The notes under the pieces are model-generated. The model was not told the DNA's origin and made no database searches. It saw only the letters and a program-made list of their open reading frames with translations. A DNA stretch of 8,789 bases from NCBI GenBank assembly GCA_913773825.1, contig CAJYHH010000425.1, forward strand, positions 1 to 8,789, read 5' to 3'. Both the position numbers and the translations under genes were made by a program. Below are positions 1 through 5,756 of this stretch, in pieces (within the stretch, counting starts at the first letter, position 1; every line of letters begins with the position of its first letter). Origin of the DNA: Candidatus Sericytochromatia bacterium (GTDB lineage: Bacteria; Cyanobacteriota; Sericytochromatia; UBA7694).

Positions 1-33
1 TCATCGAATAGAGGTAACCATCAAGACTGTTGT

Positions 34-1116
34 TTAGCCACGGCTGGGACGACCGCCCTGGCCACCAGGCCCACCTGGACCACGTCCACCGGCATGTTCA
101 CCACCGGGCCCACCATGACCGCCAGGGCCACCGGGACCACCGGGACCACCGGGGCCGCCAAAACCTTTATTGAGCGTCAGCCAGAGTGCTCGCTGCTCAG
201 TATTAAGCACAGCATGAATCTGCTCAAGCTGCTCAAAACGAGTATCGACTTTGGGGGCCTGACTGGAGCGAGCCTCAATTAGCGCTTTCAGCGCCGAACT
301 ATCCACCGTATCAGCCGTCAGCACATTTTTGAGTGCGGCCCGTTCAGCGTCCCTGGCAGCTTTATGGGCTTCTCTTTCAGTCTCATGCTGGCTGGCTTCA
401 GCGCTAAAAATAGCGCTTAACTGGCTTTTCTGAGCATCACTCAGACTAAGCTTAGTCACCAGCTCATCCAGACGAGCGCTCTGGCGCTCAGCGGCATCAG
501 CCGGAGGTGAAGGACGAGTTGAGGGTTCGGTGGGTTCGGCAAAAATCTGAGCACGCTGTTCAGCAGTTAACACATCATGCAGCTTGATAATCTGGGCAAC
601 CTGAAAATCAATCATTGCAGCACTGGGAGTTGGAGGAGTCGGGCGATTAGCCGTCAGACTGCTCGCATCAAACTGATCAGATTTAAAAGCGGCTTCAAAA
701 GCAGCGCGTTCCGCTTCAGGATCAGGTCGTGTTGCACTATTGTCAGCTGTTGGCTTATTGGCTTCCATAAATGTTTTGGTCTCAGCCTGGATCGCTTCGA
801 GCTGGGTTTTCTGGTCATCCGTCAGATTTAAGCTGGCCAGCTGATGGGGATGAATAAAGCCAAATCCAATTGGCCCCCCCATCCCTGGACCGCCGTGGCC
901 CCCAGGGCCACCTTTGCCAAAGCCTTCAGGACGGCCTGAAGCCTGAGCCACAGCTGTGGCATCAGCATCAGTAGCAGAACCATCTACTGAAAGTGTTGAA
1001 AGTGAACCACCTTCAGCACTTGTAGAAGCGGTCATCGCTGAAGGCAGCGAACCGCAGGCGGTCAGACTCAGGGCAGTCATAGCGAGAATCAGAGAACTTT
1101 TGATATTAACCTTCAT
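34..1116 (-). CDS. Lipoprotein with two tandem CpxP/Spy-like (LTxxQ) modules and a Gly/Pro-rich tail
   Basis: The 360-residue product starts with a lipoprotein signal peptide: Lys-rich start, hydrophobic stretch about 9-17, lipobox L18-T19-A20-C21. G22 at +2 would allow outer-membrane sorting by the usual Lol rule. A low-complexity linker (22-90) contains GGPGGHGGPGMGG. Two similar modules follow: about 91-192, opening with LNLTDDQ (96-102) and closing with VLTAEQR (182-188), and about 213-315, opening with LSLSDAQ (223-229) and closing with VLNTEQR (303-309). Such LTxxQ pairs typify the periplasmic CpxP/Spy/ZraP/CnrX superfamily of chaperones and stress or metal sensors. The tail (about 318-360) is almost only Gly, Pro, His and Arg. 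ATG is supported by AAGGAG (1124-1129) seven bases upstream. The gene stands alone, with an operator-like element about 90 bp upstream. Lipidation plus duplication is unusual for this superfamily. Chaperone or sensor function is inferred; lipoprotein status is well supported. Confidence 0.85.
   Translation of the reverse strand: MKVNIKSSLILAMTALSLTACGSLPSAMTASTSAEGGSLSTLSVDGSATDADATAVAQASGRPEGFGKGGPGGHGGPGMGGPIGFGFIHPHQLASLNLTDDQKTQLEAIQAETKTFMEANKPTADNSATRPDPEAERAAFEAAFKSDQFDASSLTANRPTPPTPSAAMIDFQVAQIIKLHDVLTAEQRAQIFAEPTEPSTRPSPPADAAERQSARLDELVTKLSLSDAQKSQLSAIFSAEASQHETEREAHKAARDAERAALKNVLTADTVDSSALKALIEARSSQAPKVDTRFEQLEQIHAVLNTEQRALWLTLNKGFGGPGGPGGPGGPGGHGGPGGEHAGGRGPGGPGGQGGRPSRG
128..154. 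repeat. Tandem 9-bp repeat encoding Gly-Pro-Gly units
   Basis: Three consecutive copies of the plus-strand unit ccaccggga lie at 128-136, 137-145 and 146-154, the last with one change. More degenerate copies lie on both sides within 45-160. On the coding (minus) strand they encode the GPGGPGG tail of the lipoprotein. A perfect in-frame 9-bp repeat can gain or lose units by replication slippage without breaking the frame, so tail length may vary among strains. Confidence 0.75.
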
Positions 1117-1190
1117 AATGTGGCTCCTTGCAAATTGTTTGTTTACTTGAGGTTCAGCCTTGGAGTGGGGTCATCTCCCACTGCCTTATG

Positions 1191-1200
1191 TTATTTAGTA
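1191..1200 (-). promoter_or_regulatory. Probable -10 region of the duplicated-module lipoprotein gene
   Basis: On the minus strand an AT-rich block TACTAAATAA lies seven bases downstream of the 44-bp box element and about 75 bp before the start codon. No good -35 hexamer stands 16-18 bp upstream; that place is taken by the box element, as in activator-dependent promoters. The other lipoprotein gene has TATTTTTAAT at the equivalent place. The exact hexamer is uncertain. Confidence 0.45.
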
Positions 1201-1207
1201 TGGGGGA

Positions 1208-1251
1208 GCCGTTTGAATCGCGAATGTTCACTGTGTGAACGCTTTGTGAAC
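1208..1251 (-). promoter_or_regulatory. Operator-like array of four 11-bp boxes (copy 1)
   Basis: Read on the minus strand from 1251 down, four consecutive 11-bp units begin GTTCA, GTTCA, GAACA and ATTCA. The first two are near-perfect direct repeats (GTTCACA at 1251-1245 and 1240-1234). Box two and the start of box three also form an inverted repeat, GTTCA-N5-TGAAC, on the plus strand at 1226-1240. Copy 2, upstream of the other lipoprotein gene (2394-2437), has the same order and spacing, with 25 of 44 positions identical by my count. Direct repeats at 11-bp spacing are typical of OmpR/PhoB-family response regulators such as CpxR, although the box sequence here differs from the CpxR consensus. 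The regulator is not in the window. Confidence 0.6.
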
Positions 1252-1340
1252 AACTAAAAATTTTTGATTTCAAGCTTAGAAGGATCTGTTTTAAAACTGA
1301 GGGTTCAGCGGGTTTAAGGGAAAAAGAACATTCAGGCACA
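1252..1340. other. AT-rich spacer with no identifiable gene
   Basis: This stretch separates the box array from the minus-strand terminator near 1349-1383. It holds a perfect AAAAATTTTT palindrome (1256-1265) immediately upstream, in minus-strand terms, of the box array, which could act as a curved or UP-like sequence. I see no gene, RNA or repeat here. Confidence 0.4.
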
Positions 1341-1383
1341 AAAGAAAACCCGGCTGGTAATCAATCCTGATCAACCAGCCGGG
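1341..1383 (-). terminator. Rho-independent terminator, minus strand, with no assigned gene
   Basis: A perfect 10-bp stem, CCCGGCTGGT (1349-1358) with ACCAGCCGGG (1374-1383), encloses a 15-base loop. Reading the minus strand, the stem is followed directly by TTTTCTTTT, the expected U-tract. On the plus strand no T-run follows, so its direction is minus. The lipoprotein gene at 1664-2326 already has a stronger terminator at 1590-1619, so this one is either a backup or the end of a separate short transcript from 1384-1590. Confidence 0.75.
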
Positions 1384-1589
1384 AACCCGTTTGCGTAGAT
1401 TGGAGAATGCATCATGACATGCGATTTGTTATGCGCTTGTTTGTCTGTCTTCTCTTCTCGTCTCTAGGTTTATTCTCGCGCAGAGGCTTGAACAGAGCAT
1501 GTTGGCGGCATGAACAGCTGGTGAATATTCATCAAGCTTTTAGACATTCGACCATCAGCGTGATCATAAAAACGGATAATCAATACACG
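1384..1589 (-). ncRNA. Possible small RNA between two minus-strand terminators
   Basis: This 206-bp stretch lies between two minus-strand intrinsic terminators and contains no convincing coding gene. On the minus strand a TATGAT hexamer (1568-1563) could serve as a -10 element, giving an RNA of roughly 200 nt that ends at the terminator at 1341-1383. No good -35 is visible 17 bp upstream. An imperfect hairpin centred on the palindrome tgaatattca lies at about 1516-1538. The best minus-strand reading frame is only about 20 codons and lacks a ribosome binding site. I recognise no RNA family. The case rests on the otherwise unexplained terminator. Confidence 0.25.
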
Positions 1590-1619
1590 AAAAAAACCGG
1601 CTCTTGATTAAAGAGCCGG
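1590..1619 (-). terminator. Rho-independent terminator of the Met/Gly/Pro-rich lipoprotein gene
   Basis: A perfect 9-bp GC-rich stem, CCGGCTCTT (1597-1605) and AAGAGCCGG (1611-1619), closes a five-base loop. On the minus strand it is followed by seven consecutive T residues (1596-1590). It begins 44 bases after the stop codon of the gene at 1664-2326, which is the natural transcript to end here. Confidence 0.9.
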
Positions 1620-1663
1620 CAGGGATGACCGTTGTACTAAACTTGATTGATGCTAAATGAAAC

Positions 1664-2326
1664 TTAAGACTGAGTTGTGGCAGATGCTCTGGGAGCAGGC
1701 ATGCCTGAGGGTGGCGGGCCAGAAGGAGGCATCCCACCAGGACCCATACCACCTGGCGGCATTCCTGCACCACCGGGCGGCATCCCGCCAGCGGGCATCA
1801 TGGCTTCACGCCATTCGGGGTGTTCGGTAAACAGAGCCTCCATTTTGGTCTGGCGCTCTTCAGGTGTCAGCGACTGCATACTTTCTAAAGCAGTGGCCAG
1901 TTCAGGATATTGAGTTCGGATTTCTTCGATATTCGGCGGTAGTCCACCAGGCCCCATACCCCCACCAGGCATGCCGCCAGGTCCCATTCCGCGGGGGTTC
2001 TGAGCACGGGCTGCAATCTGAGCCGCCAGCGTGGGCTGCTGCTTGAGTAGATTCTCAGCGGCGGTGTTGCGGGCCTCGGCAGTGGCCGAGCTGTTGGTTT
2101 GCGCCCATGCCAGCAGTTCAGTACTGCCCATACTTTGAGCTAAAGCAATCTGTTGTTCAGAAGATAAAGCGCTTAAAGACTGCAAAGCAGCCTGGATATT
2201 GGCACTGGCTGTTGCAGCCGTTTGAGTGGAAGCAGCGACGTTAGCAGCAGGGTTTGAGCCACAGCCTGTCATCAATGCAGAACTCAGGCTCAACAATGTG
2301 ATTAGAGAAAAGGTACGGGTTTTCAT
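1664..2326 (-). CDS. Small lipoprotein with Met/Gly/Pro-rich segments
   Basis: The 220-residue product has a clear lipoprotein signal: K2/R4, a hydrophobic run about 6-19, then M19-T20-G21-C22 with the cysteine as acylation site. The mature part starts with an Ala/Ser/Gln-rich helical region (about 25-110), followed by a first GMGPGGMPGGGMGPGG segment (113-128). A short helical region (131-175) contains an LTPEERQ motif (153-159) resembling the LTxxQ motif of CpxP/Spy proteins. The C-terminal region (about 176-210) repeats GGMPP and GGMGPGG. I recognise no full domain family. Methionine is the main difference from the neighbouring Gly/Pro-rich lipoprotein, and Met-rich periplasmic segments sometimes bind copper or silver, but that is only a possibility. 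AGAGGT (2335-2340) lies eight bases before ATG. It is a single-gene unit with its own terminator and shares an upstream box array with the first lipoprotein gene. Confidence 0.82.
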   Translation of the reverse strand: MKTRTFSLITLLSLSSALMTGCGSNPAANVAASTQTAATASANIQAALQSLSALSSEQQIALAQSMGSTELLAWAQTNSSATAEARNTAAENLLKQQPTLAAQIAARAQNPRGMGPGGMPGGGMGPGGLPPNIEEIRTQYPELATALESMQSLTPEERQTKMEALFTEHPEWREAMMPAGGMPPGGAGMPPGGMGPGGMPPSGPPPSGMPAPRASATTQS

Positions 2327-2373
2327 AAAGCGAGACCTCTTGCTTGGAATGGATGAAGACCACCTGGGTGGCG

Positions 2374-2383
2374 ATTAAAAATA
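2374..2383 (-). promoter_or_regulatory. Probable -10 region of the Met/Gly/Pro-rich lipoprotein gene
   Basis: On the minus strand TATTTTTAAT lies ten bases downstream of the 44-bp box element, close to the arrangement at the other lipoprotein gene. It would give a leader of about 40 bases before ATG. No consensus -35 stands at the right distance, consistent with an activator-dependent promoter. A competing candidate, TTGACG (2442-2437) with TATGCT (2421-2416), has a short 15-bp spacer and lies inside the box element. Confidence 0.42.
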
Positions 2384-2393
2384 GAATGACAGG

Positions 2394-2437
2394 GCCAGAT
2401 GAACCCTTTTTGTTCAGCATATGAATACAAGATGAAC
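2394..2437 (-). promoter_or_regulatory. Operator-like array of four 11-bp boxes (copy 2), in a divergent promoter region
   Basis: Read on the minus strand from 2437 down, four 11-bp units begin GTTCA, ATTCA, GAACA and GTTCA, the same order and spacing as copy 1 at 1208-1251. The first and last units both start GTTCATC and lie exactly 33 bp (three periods) apart. The array lies in the 191-bp gap between this lipoprotein gene and the ABC operon, about 40 bp from the operon's candidate -10, so one bound regulator could affect both directions. Confidence 0.58.
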
Positions 2438-2474
2438 GTCAACACTTTTAGACGCTGTTTTCGGACAGGTTCTG

Positions 2475-2483
2475 TGCTAAGTT
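2475..2483 (+). promoter_or_regulatory. Candidate extended -10 promoter of the ABC operon
   Basis: TGCTAAGTT fits an extended -10 (TGn plus a TAnnnT hexamer), placing transcription start near 2490 and leaving a leader of about 28 bases with AAGGA (2505-2509) before the ATG at 2518. The -35 position holds only CTGTTT (2455-2460), so the assignment is weak. Confidence 0.3.
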
Positions 2484-2517
2484 AGGTGAGCCTTAAACAC
2501 GCTGAAGGACTCACTCT

Positions 2518-3525
2518 ATGACCGCTGCTATTCTCTGTCAGAATCTGGCCAAAGATTTTCGCCATATGCATAAAGAGCCTGGGCTCTCTGGCTCGATTAA
2601 GTCTTTTTTTGTCAGAAACTATGAACGTAAACCCGCTGTGCGGGACTTTGAGCTGGTGATTGAGCCCGGTGAAATAGTTGGTTTATTAGGCCCCAATGGC
2701 GCTGGTAAAACCACCCTGATGAAAATGTTTACCGGCATTATTGTGCCAAGCAGCGGCAGATTAGAGGTTTTAGGCCATGTGCCACATCAGCGCGAAATGG
2801 CCTTTCGGCGTAAAATTGCCCTGGTAATGGGCCAGAAGTCTCAGCTCTGGTGGGATATTCCGGCCATGGATTCGTTTTTACTGCTGCAAAAATACTATGA
2901 AATCCCTGACACGGATTTTAAACGTCGCTTAGGCACGCTGACAGACTTATTAGATGTAGACCGATTGTTAAAAGTCCATGTGCGTAAGCTCTCACTAGGT
3001 GAGAGAATGAAAATGGAGCTGATGGCCAGCTTACTCCATCAGCCCGAAGTAGTCTTTTTAGATGAGCCTACCATTGGCCTGGACTTAGTTGCCCAGAAAA
3101 ACATTCGCGATTTTATTCTAGCCTGGCAGCGCGACCATCGCACAACGGTGATTTTAACCTCACACTATATGGCTGACGTCGACGCTTTATGTAAACGGAT
3201 TGTGCTGGTATTAGCCGGCGGTAAACGTTTTGATGGCCCCATACGGGAATTTGAATCCGTACTGGGTAAACAGAAGTTTGTCAGCGTTGATTTTGAAGGC
3301 CCCGTTGATCGCCAGCTTGCACTTTGGCAAGGTCTTGATGCCAGCTGGAACGAAGACTCAACGCATGTTGAACTCCGCATCCCCGAAGACCAGCTGCGCA
3401 GCACAGCTGCCGCGATTTTACAGCAGTTGCCCGTTACATCATTGAGTATGGAAAAACTGCCGATTGAGCGGGTTATGAACGAATTGCTTGTCAAACCCCA
3501 GCTGCTGGCGGATCCCCAATTATGA
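2518..3525 (+). CDS. ABC-2 type transporter ATP-binding protein (COG4586-like)
   Basis: The 335-residue cytoplasmic ATPase drives export through the two membrane subunits encoded next. All nucleotide-binding motifs are present: Walker A GPNGAGKTT (58-66), Q-loop Q106 within VMGQKSQLWW, signature LSLGERMKMEL (158-168), Walker B VVFLDEP (178-184), D-loop IGLD (186-189) and H-loop H216 in LTSHYMAD. The variant signature LSLGERMK, the long insert after the first strand (about 18-38, where many ABC proteins have a short loop) and the C-terminal extension (about 240-335) match the COG4586 group of ABC-2 ATPases. ATG is backed by AAGGA eight bases upstream. The stop codon overlaps the next start in ATGA, so translation is probably coupled. 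The substrate cannot be read from the sequence; relatives are often annotated as antibiotic, lipid or polysaccharide exporters without proof. Confidence 0.93.
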   Translation: MTAAILCQNLAKDFRHMHKEPGLSGSIKSFFVRNYERKPAVRDFELVIEPGEIVGLLGPNGAGKTTLMKMFTGIIVPSSGRLEVLGHVPHQREMAFRRKIALVMGQKSQLWWDIPAMDSFLLLQKYYEIPDTDFKRRLGTLTDLLDVDRLLKVHVRKLSLGERMKMELMASLLHQPEVVFLDEPTIGLDLVAQKNIRDFILAWQRDHRTTVILTSHYMADVDALCKRIVLVLAGGKRFDGPIREFESVLGKQKFVSVDFEGPVDRQLALWQGLDASWNEDSTHVELRIPEDQLRSTAAAILQQLPVTSLSMEKLPIERVMNELLVKPQLLADPQL

Positions 3526-4328
3526 GCCTGGCAGCAGAAGCATCTAAATGGGGCGCCACAATCAAAATAGCCTGGTCAAAGTATCTGGCTTATAAACTGA
3601 ATTTTTTGCTACAGGTCTTAGGGCCTGTGCTGGTTTTTTTCTTTATTCGCTATAATCTCTGGTCAGCAATTTATGGCCTTGAAGGCGTTAAAACCCTGCA
3701 AGGCTATAACTTCTCAGAGATGATCAGTTATCAGGTCTGGGTGATGATTGTCGGCTTTATTGGCCTGGGCTTTAACGGCATGAATCTCGCTGAAGATATT
3801 CGCTTAGGCCGGATTTCAGCTTATCTGATTTATCCATTTGGCTTTTGGCAGTTTCACGCCAGCAGCTTTTTGGCCTTTCAATTGATTCAATTAGGCGTAG
3901 CGGGCATCACGCTGATTGCCGTTAGTCTGGCTGGCTGGGTTGAATTTACAGCCCTGAATCTTTTATTAGGCGTGCTTTATTGCTGCTGCGTGGCGCTGTT
4001 TTGGTTTCAGGTTAATTTTTTAATTGGGATTCTGGCCTTTTGGCTGGAAGAAACCTGGGTCATGCGCGTGATGATGGTGACGGTCAGCCAGTTTTTTTCA
4101 GGCGCTCTGATTCCGCTTGAAATTTTCCCGGCTTGGCTTCGCCAGGTTCTTGATTATTTGCCTTTTCCTTATTTGACCTGGGTGCCGGTAAAAATCTTTT
4201 CGGGCACTTATAACCAGCCACTTTTACCCGCTTTTGGTCTGATTCTGCTTTGGAGCCTGATTGCCTGGGGCTGTGCGCAATATGTCTGGCAGCGCGGGAT
4301 TAAAGCCTACACAGGAGCAGGCATATGA
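3522..4328 (+). CDS. ABC-2 transporter membrane subunit (COG4587-like)
   Basis: The 268-residue protein has about six hydrophobic segments (roughly 27-43, 68-86, 115-138, 145-173, 180-200, 236-255), the usual topology of an ABC-2 permease. Characteristic features are EDIRLGRISAYLIYPF (91-106), probably the cytoplasmic coupling region between membrane segments, and SGALIPLEIFPAWL (193-206), close to the S-G-x-x-I-P-L motif before the last segment in this class. A Cys triplet (154-156) lies inside the fourth segment. The start overlaps the ATPase stop (ATGA) and has only a weak TGGCGGA site, so it probably depends on translational coupling. It also overlaps the following permease by ATGA. It very likely forms a heterodimeric channel with that protein. 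Substrate unknown. Confidence 0.9.
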   Translation: MSLAAEASKWGATIKIAWSKYLAYKLNFLLQVLGPVLVFFFIRYNLWSAIYGLEGVKTLQGYNFSEMISYQVWVMIVGFIGLGFNGMNLAEDIRLGRISAYLIYPFGFWQFHASSFLAFQLIQLGVAGITLIAVSLAGWVEFTALNLLLGVLYCCCVALFWFQVNFLIGILAFWLEETWVMRVMMVTVSQFFSGALIPLEIFPAWLRQVLDYLPFPYLTWVPVKIFSGTYNQPLLPAFGLILLWSLIAWGCAQYVWQRGIKAYTGAGI

Positions 4329-5113
4329 AGACCCTTAAACGTTATGGAGCGATTTATCGCGAGTTTGTGAATAACTGCTTTGCGGCAGCGCTGACCTACC
4401 GCCTGCACTTCATTCTGCTGATTGTCATGGACCTGATTTTTTACTTCACCATTTTAGGTTCAGTCGAGTTTTTGTTTCAGCATCTGGACAAAATTGGCCC
4501 CTGGGGCCGCACAGAGTTTATGTTCTTTATGTCTTTTATGATTGCGGTCGAACATCTCCATATGACCTTTATCAGCGAGAATTTCTGGGAGTTCTCTTAT
4601 GATATCCGCACCGGCCGCCTCGACTTTATTCTGCTTAAACCCGTTGGGGCGCTGTTTATTATCTTCTTTCGCTCCATGCGACCTGGCACCCTGCTCAATG
4701 GCTTTTTCCCCTGGGCCTATCTGATCTATTTTGGTAGCCAGCTTCATCTAAATGCCTTGCAGTGGCTGGCCTTACCTTTGCTTGTTTTACTGGGTCTGGC
4801 CTTACTCACCAGCGTTGAAATTTTAATCAGCATGTCGATGTTCTGGATCGTTGAGTCCATGGGCGTTAACTTCTTCAGAATGCAGCTCCAGCAAGTTGCG
4901 CGCTGGCCTGACTTTGTTTATCAATACTTTGCCCAAAAGTTTTTCAGCTATCTTGTGCCCGTGCTGTTAGTGGGGAGCGCTCCCGTCAGTTTTCTGATCA
5001 CGGGTGACTGGACAGGCCTGAGCAAAATGCTTGGCCTGTTAGTGATCTGCTGGGGCCTGATTGGATTTTTCTGGCGCAAAGGTTTAGCGTCGTATGAGTC
5101 TGCCTCCAGCTGA
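4325..5113 (+). CDS. ABC-2 transporter membrane subunit (COG3694-like)
   Basis: This 262-residue polytopic protein has hydrophobic segments at about 27-47, 64-86, 123-137, 147-175, 205-226 and 233-250. The cytoplasmic motif IRTGRLDFILLKPV (94-107) matches the G-x-L-D-x-x-L-L-K-P pattern of COG3694-type permeases and corresponds to IRLGRISAYLIYPF in its partner, so the two are distant paralogues acting as a heterodimer. ATG overlaps the preceding stop (ATGA), and AGGAG (4313-4317) lies seven bases upstream, so this start can also recruit ribosomes on its own. The stop codon at 5111-5113 touches the left end of the GxxExxY cassette; no intrinsic terminator for the operon is visible, and an original one may have been displaced by that insertion. 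Confidence 0.9.
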   Translation: MKTLKRYGAIYREFVNNCFAAALTYRLHFILLIVMDLIFYFTILGSVEFLFQHLDKIGPWGRTEFMFFMSFMIAVEHLHMTFISENFWEFSYDIRTGRLDFILLKPVGALFIIFFRSMRPGTLLNGFFPWAYLIYFGSQLHLNALQWLALPLLVLLGLALLTSVEILISMSMFWIVESMGVNFFRMQLQQVARWPDFVYQYFAQKFFSYLVPVLLVGSAPVSFLITGDWTGLSKMLGLLVICWGLIGFFWRKGLASYESASS

Positions 5114-5135
5114 GACACGGAGGGGGAGGATTACT

Positions 5136-5201
5136 CGGATTTCACGGACAGAAGAGGGGACATTACTTGTCTTAGCTTATTTTCCCATTCTGTGAAATCC
5201 G
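5136..5201. repeat. Left palindromic repeat unit of the cassette
   Basis: The arm cggatttcacgga (5136-5148) pairs with tctgtgaaatccg (5189-5201) at 12 of 13 positions across a 40-base loop. After the first arm comes caga-agagggga, similar to the start of the loop in the right unit (cacagagggga). The unit could fold in single-stranded DNA or RNA, but no T-run follows, so it is not a typical intrinsic terminator. Confidence 0.65.
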
Positions 5202-5288
5202 TGCCATCCTCGCCTCTGTAATCAGTGTGTTAAGAAAGAGGGGCCGCATTTTTGGCGATGGGGGAGGTAAAGGTGGGGGTCTTGGTTG

Positions 5289-5663
5289 ATGGACAAAGGG
5301 CTCAAATATGGTGAATTGACACAGCAGATTATTGGCGCAGCCTTTGAAGTCCACGGCTTTTTAGGCAATGGCTTTCAAGAAGTGATTTATCAACGTGCTC
5401 TGGCTCAGGAATTAAAACAATCTGGCATTCAGTTTGCACGTGAAATCAACCAGCAGATTTTTTACAAAGACATCTATATCGGGACTCGCCGAGCAGACTT
5501 TTTGATTGAGGGCAAAGTTTTAGTAGAACTCAAAGCCACCTCCGAACTGACTGATGCTCACTGGAATCAAATCATCAGTTACCTCAAAGCCTATCGCCTC
5601 GAAGTCGGCCTCCTGATCAACTTCGGCAGCAAAAGCCTAACATTCAAAAGATTTGTCCTCTAA
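5289..5663 (+). CDS. GxxExxY family protein, PD-(D/E)XK nuclease-like
   Basis: The 124-residue protein carries the family motif G28-F-Q-E31-V-I-Y34 and, further on, D70 followed by E80-L-K82, the D-x9-ExK arrangement of PD-(D/E)XK phosphodiesterase folds. The C-terminal LLINFGSKSLTFKRFVL is also typical of GxxExxY proteins (TIGR04256). Members are about 120-130 residues, so this copy is full length and its putative catalytic residues are intact. I start it at ATG 5289 rather than the in-frame TTG at 5286, because AGGTGGGGG (5271-5279) is placed nine bases before ATG. It stands alone inside a repeat-bounded cassette and faces the SWIM gene. The family's biological role is not established; nuclease activity is inferred from the fold, and a role in the cassette's own spread is only a hypothesis. 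Confidence 0.88.
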   Translation: MDKGLKYGELTQQIIGAAFEVHGFLGNGFQEVIYQRALAQELKQSGIQFAREINQQIFYKDIYIGTRRADFLIEGKVLVELKATSELTDAHWNQIISYLKAYRLEVGLLINFGSKSLTFKRFVL

Positions 5664-5673
5664 CCCCAACCCA

Positions 5674-5742
5674 GATTTCACGGATTTAAAGATTCCACAG
5701 AGGGGATCAACAATCCCTGTCCTGCCTCCCATCCGTGAAATC
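5674..5742. repeat. Right palindromic repeat unit of the cassette
   Basis: A perfect 12-bp inverted repeat, gatttcacggat (5674-5685) and atccgtgaaatc (5731-5742), encloses 45 bases. The arms are the same sequence as those of the left unit at 5136-5201, so the cassette gene lies between two copies of one palindromic element. A further partial copy, aatccgtg, follows at 5759-5766 and overlaps the end of the SWIM gene. Confidence 0.75.
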
Positions 5743-5756
5743 CTCCCACTCCGTCC

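Noticed and set aside
1407..1607. 66-codon plus-strand reading frame with a hydrophobic N-terminal part (MRFVMRLFVCLLFSSLGLF)
   Set aside because: GGAG is only a few bases from the first ATG, the rest is Arg/His-rich without pattern, and the frame reads through the terminator stem of the opposite-strand lipoprotein gene. It is more likely chance.
1677..1913. Plus-strand Gly/Pro/Ile-rich frame opposite the second lipoprotein gene
   Set aside because: It is the mirror of the repetitive Met/Gly/Pro codons on the minus strand, without its own ribosome binding site. The lipoprotein has a signal peptide, Shine-Dalgarno site and terminator.
5136..5201. Left palindrome considered as the transcription terminator of the ABC operon
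   Set aside because: The 40-base loop is too long for an efficient intrinsic terminator and no T-run follows the second arm. Its identity with the right-hand unit makes a mobile repeat a better explanation.
5172..5354. 60-codon minus-strand frame rich in proline
   Set aside because: It overlaps the start of the GxxExxY gene and reads through the cassette repeats. Its composition follows from G-rich DNA on the other strand, with no start signal.
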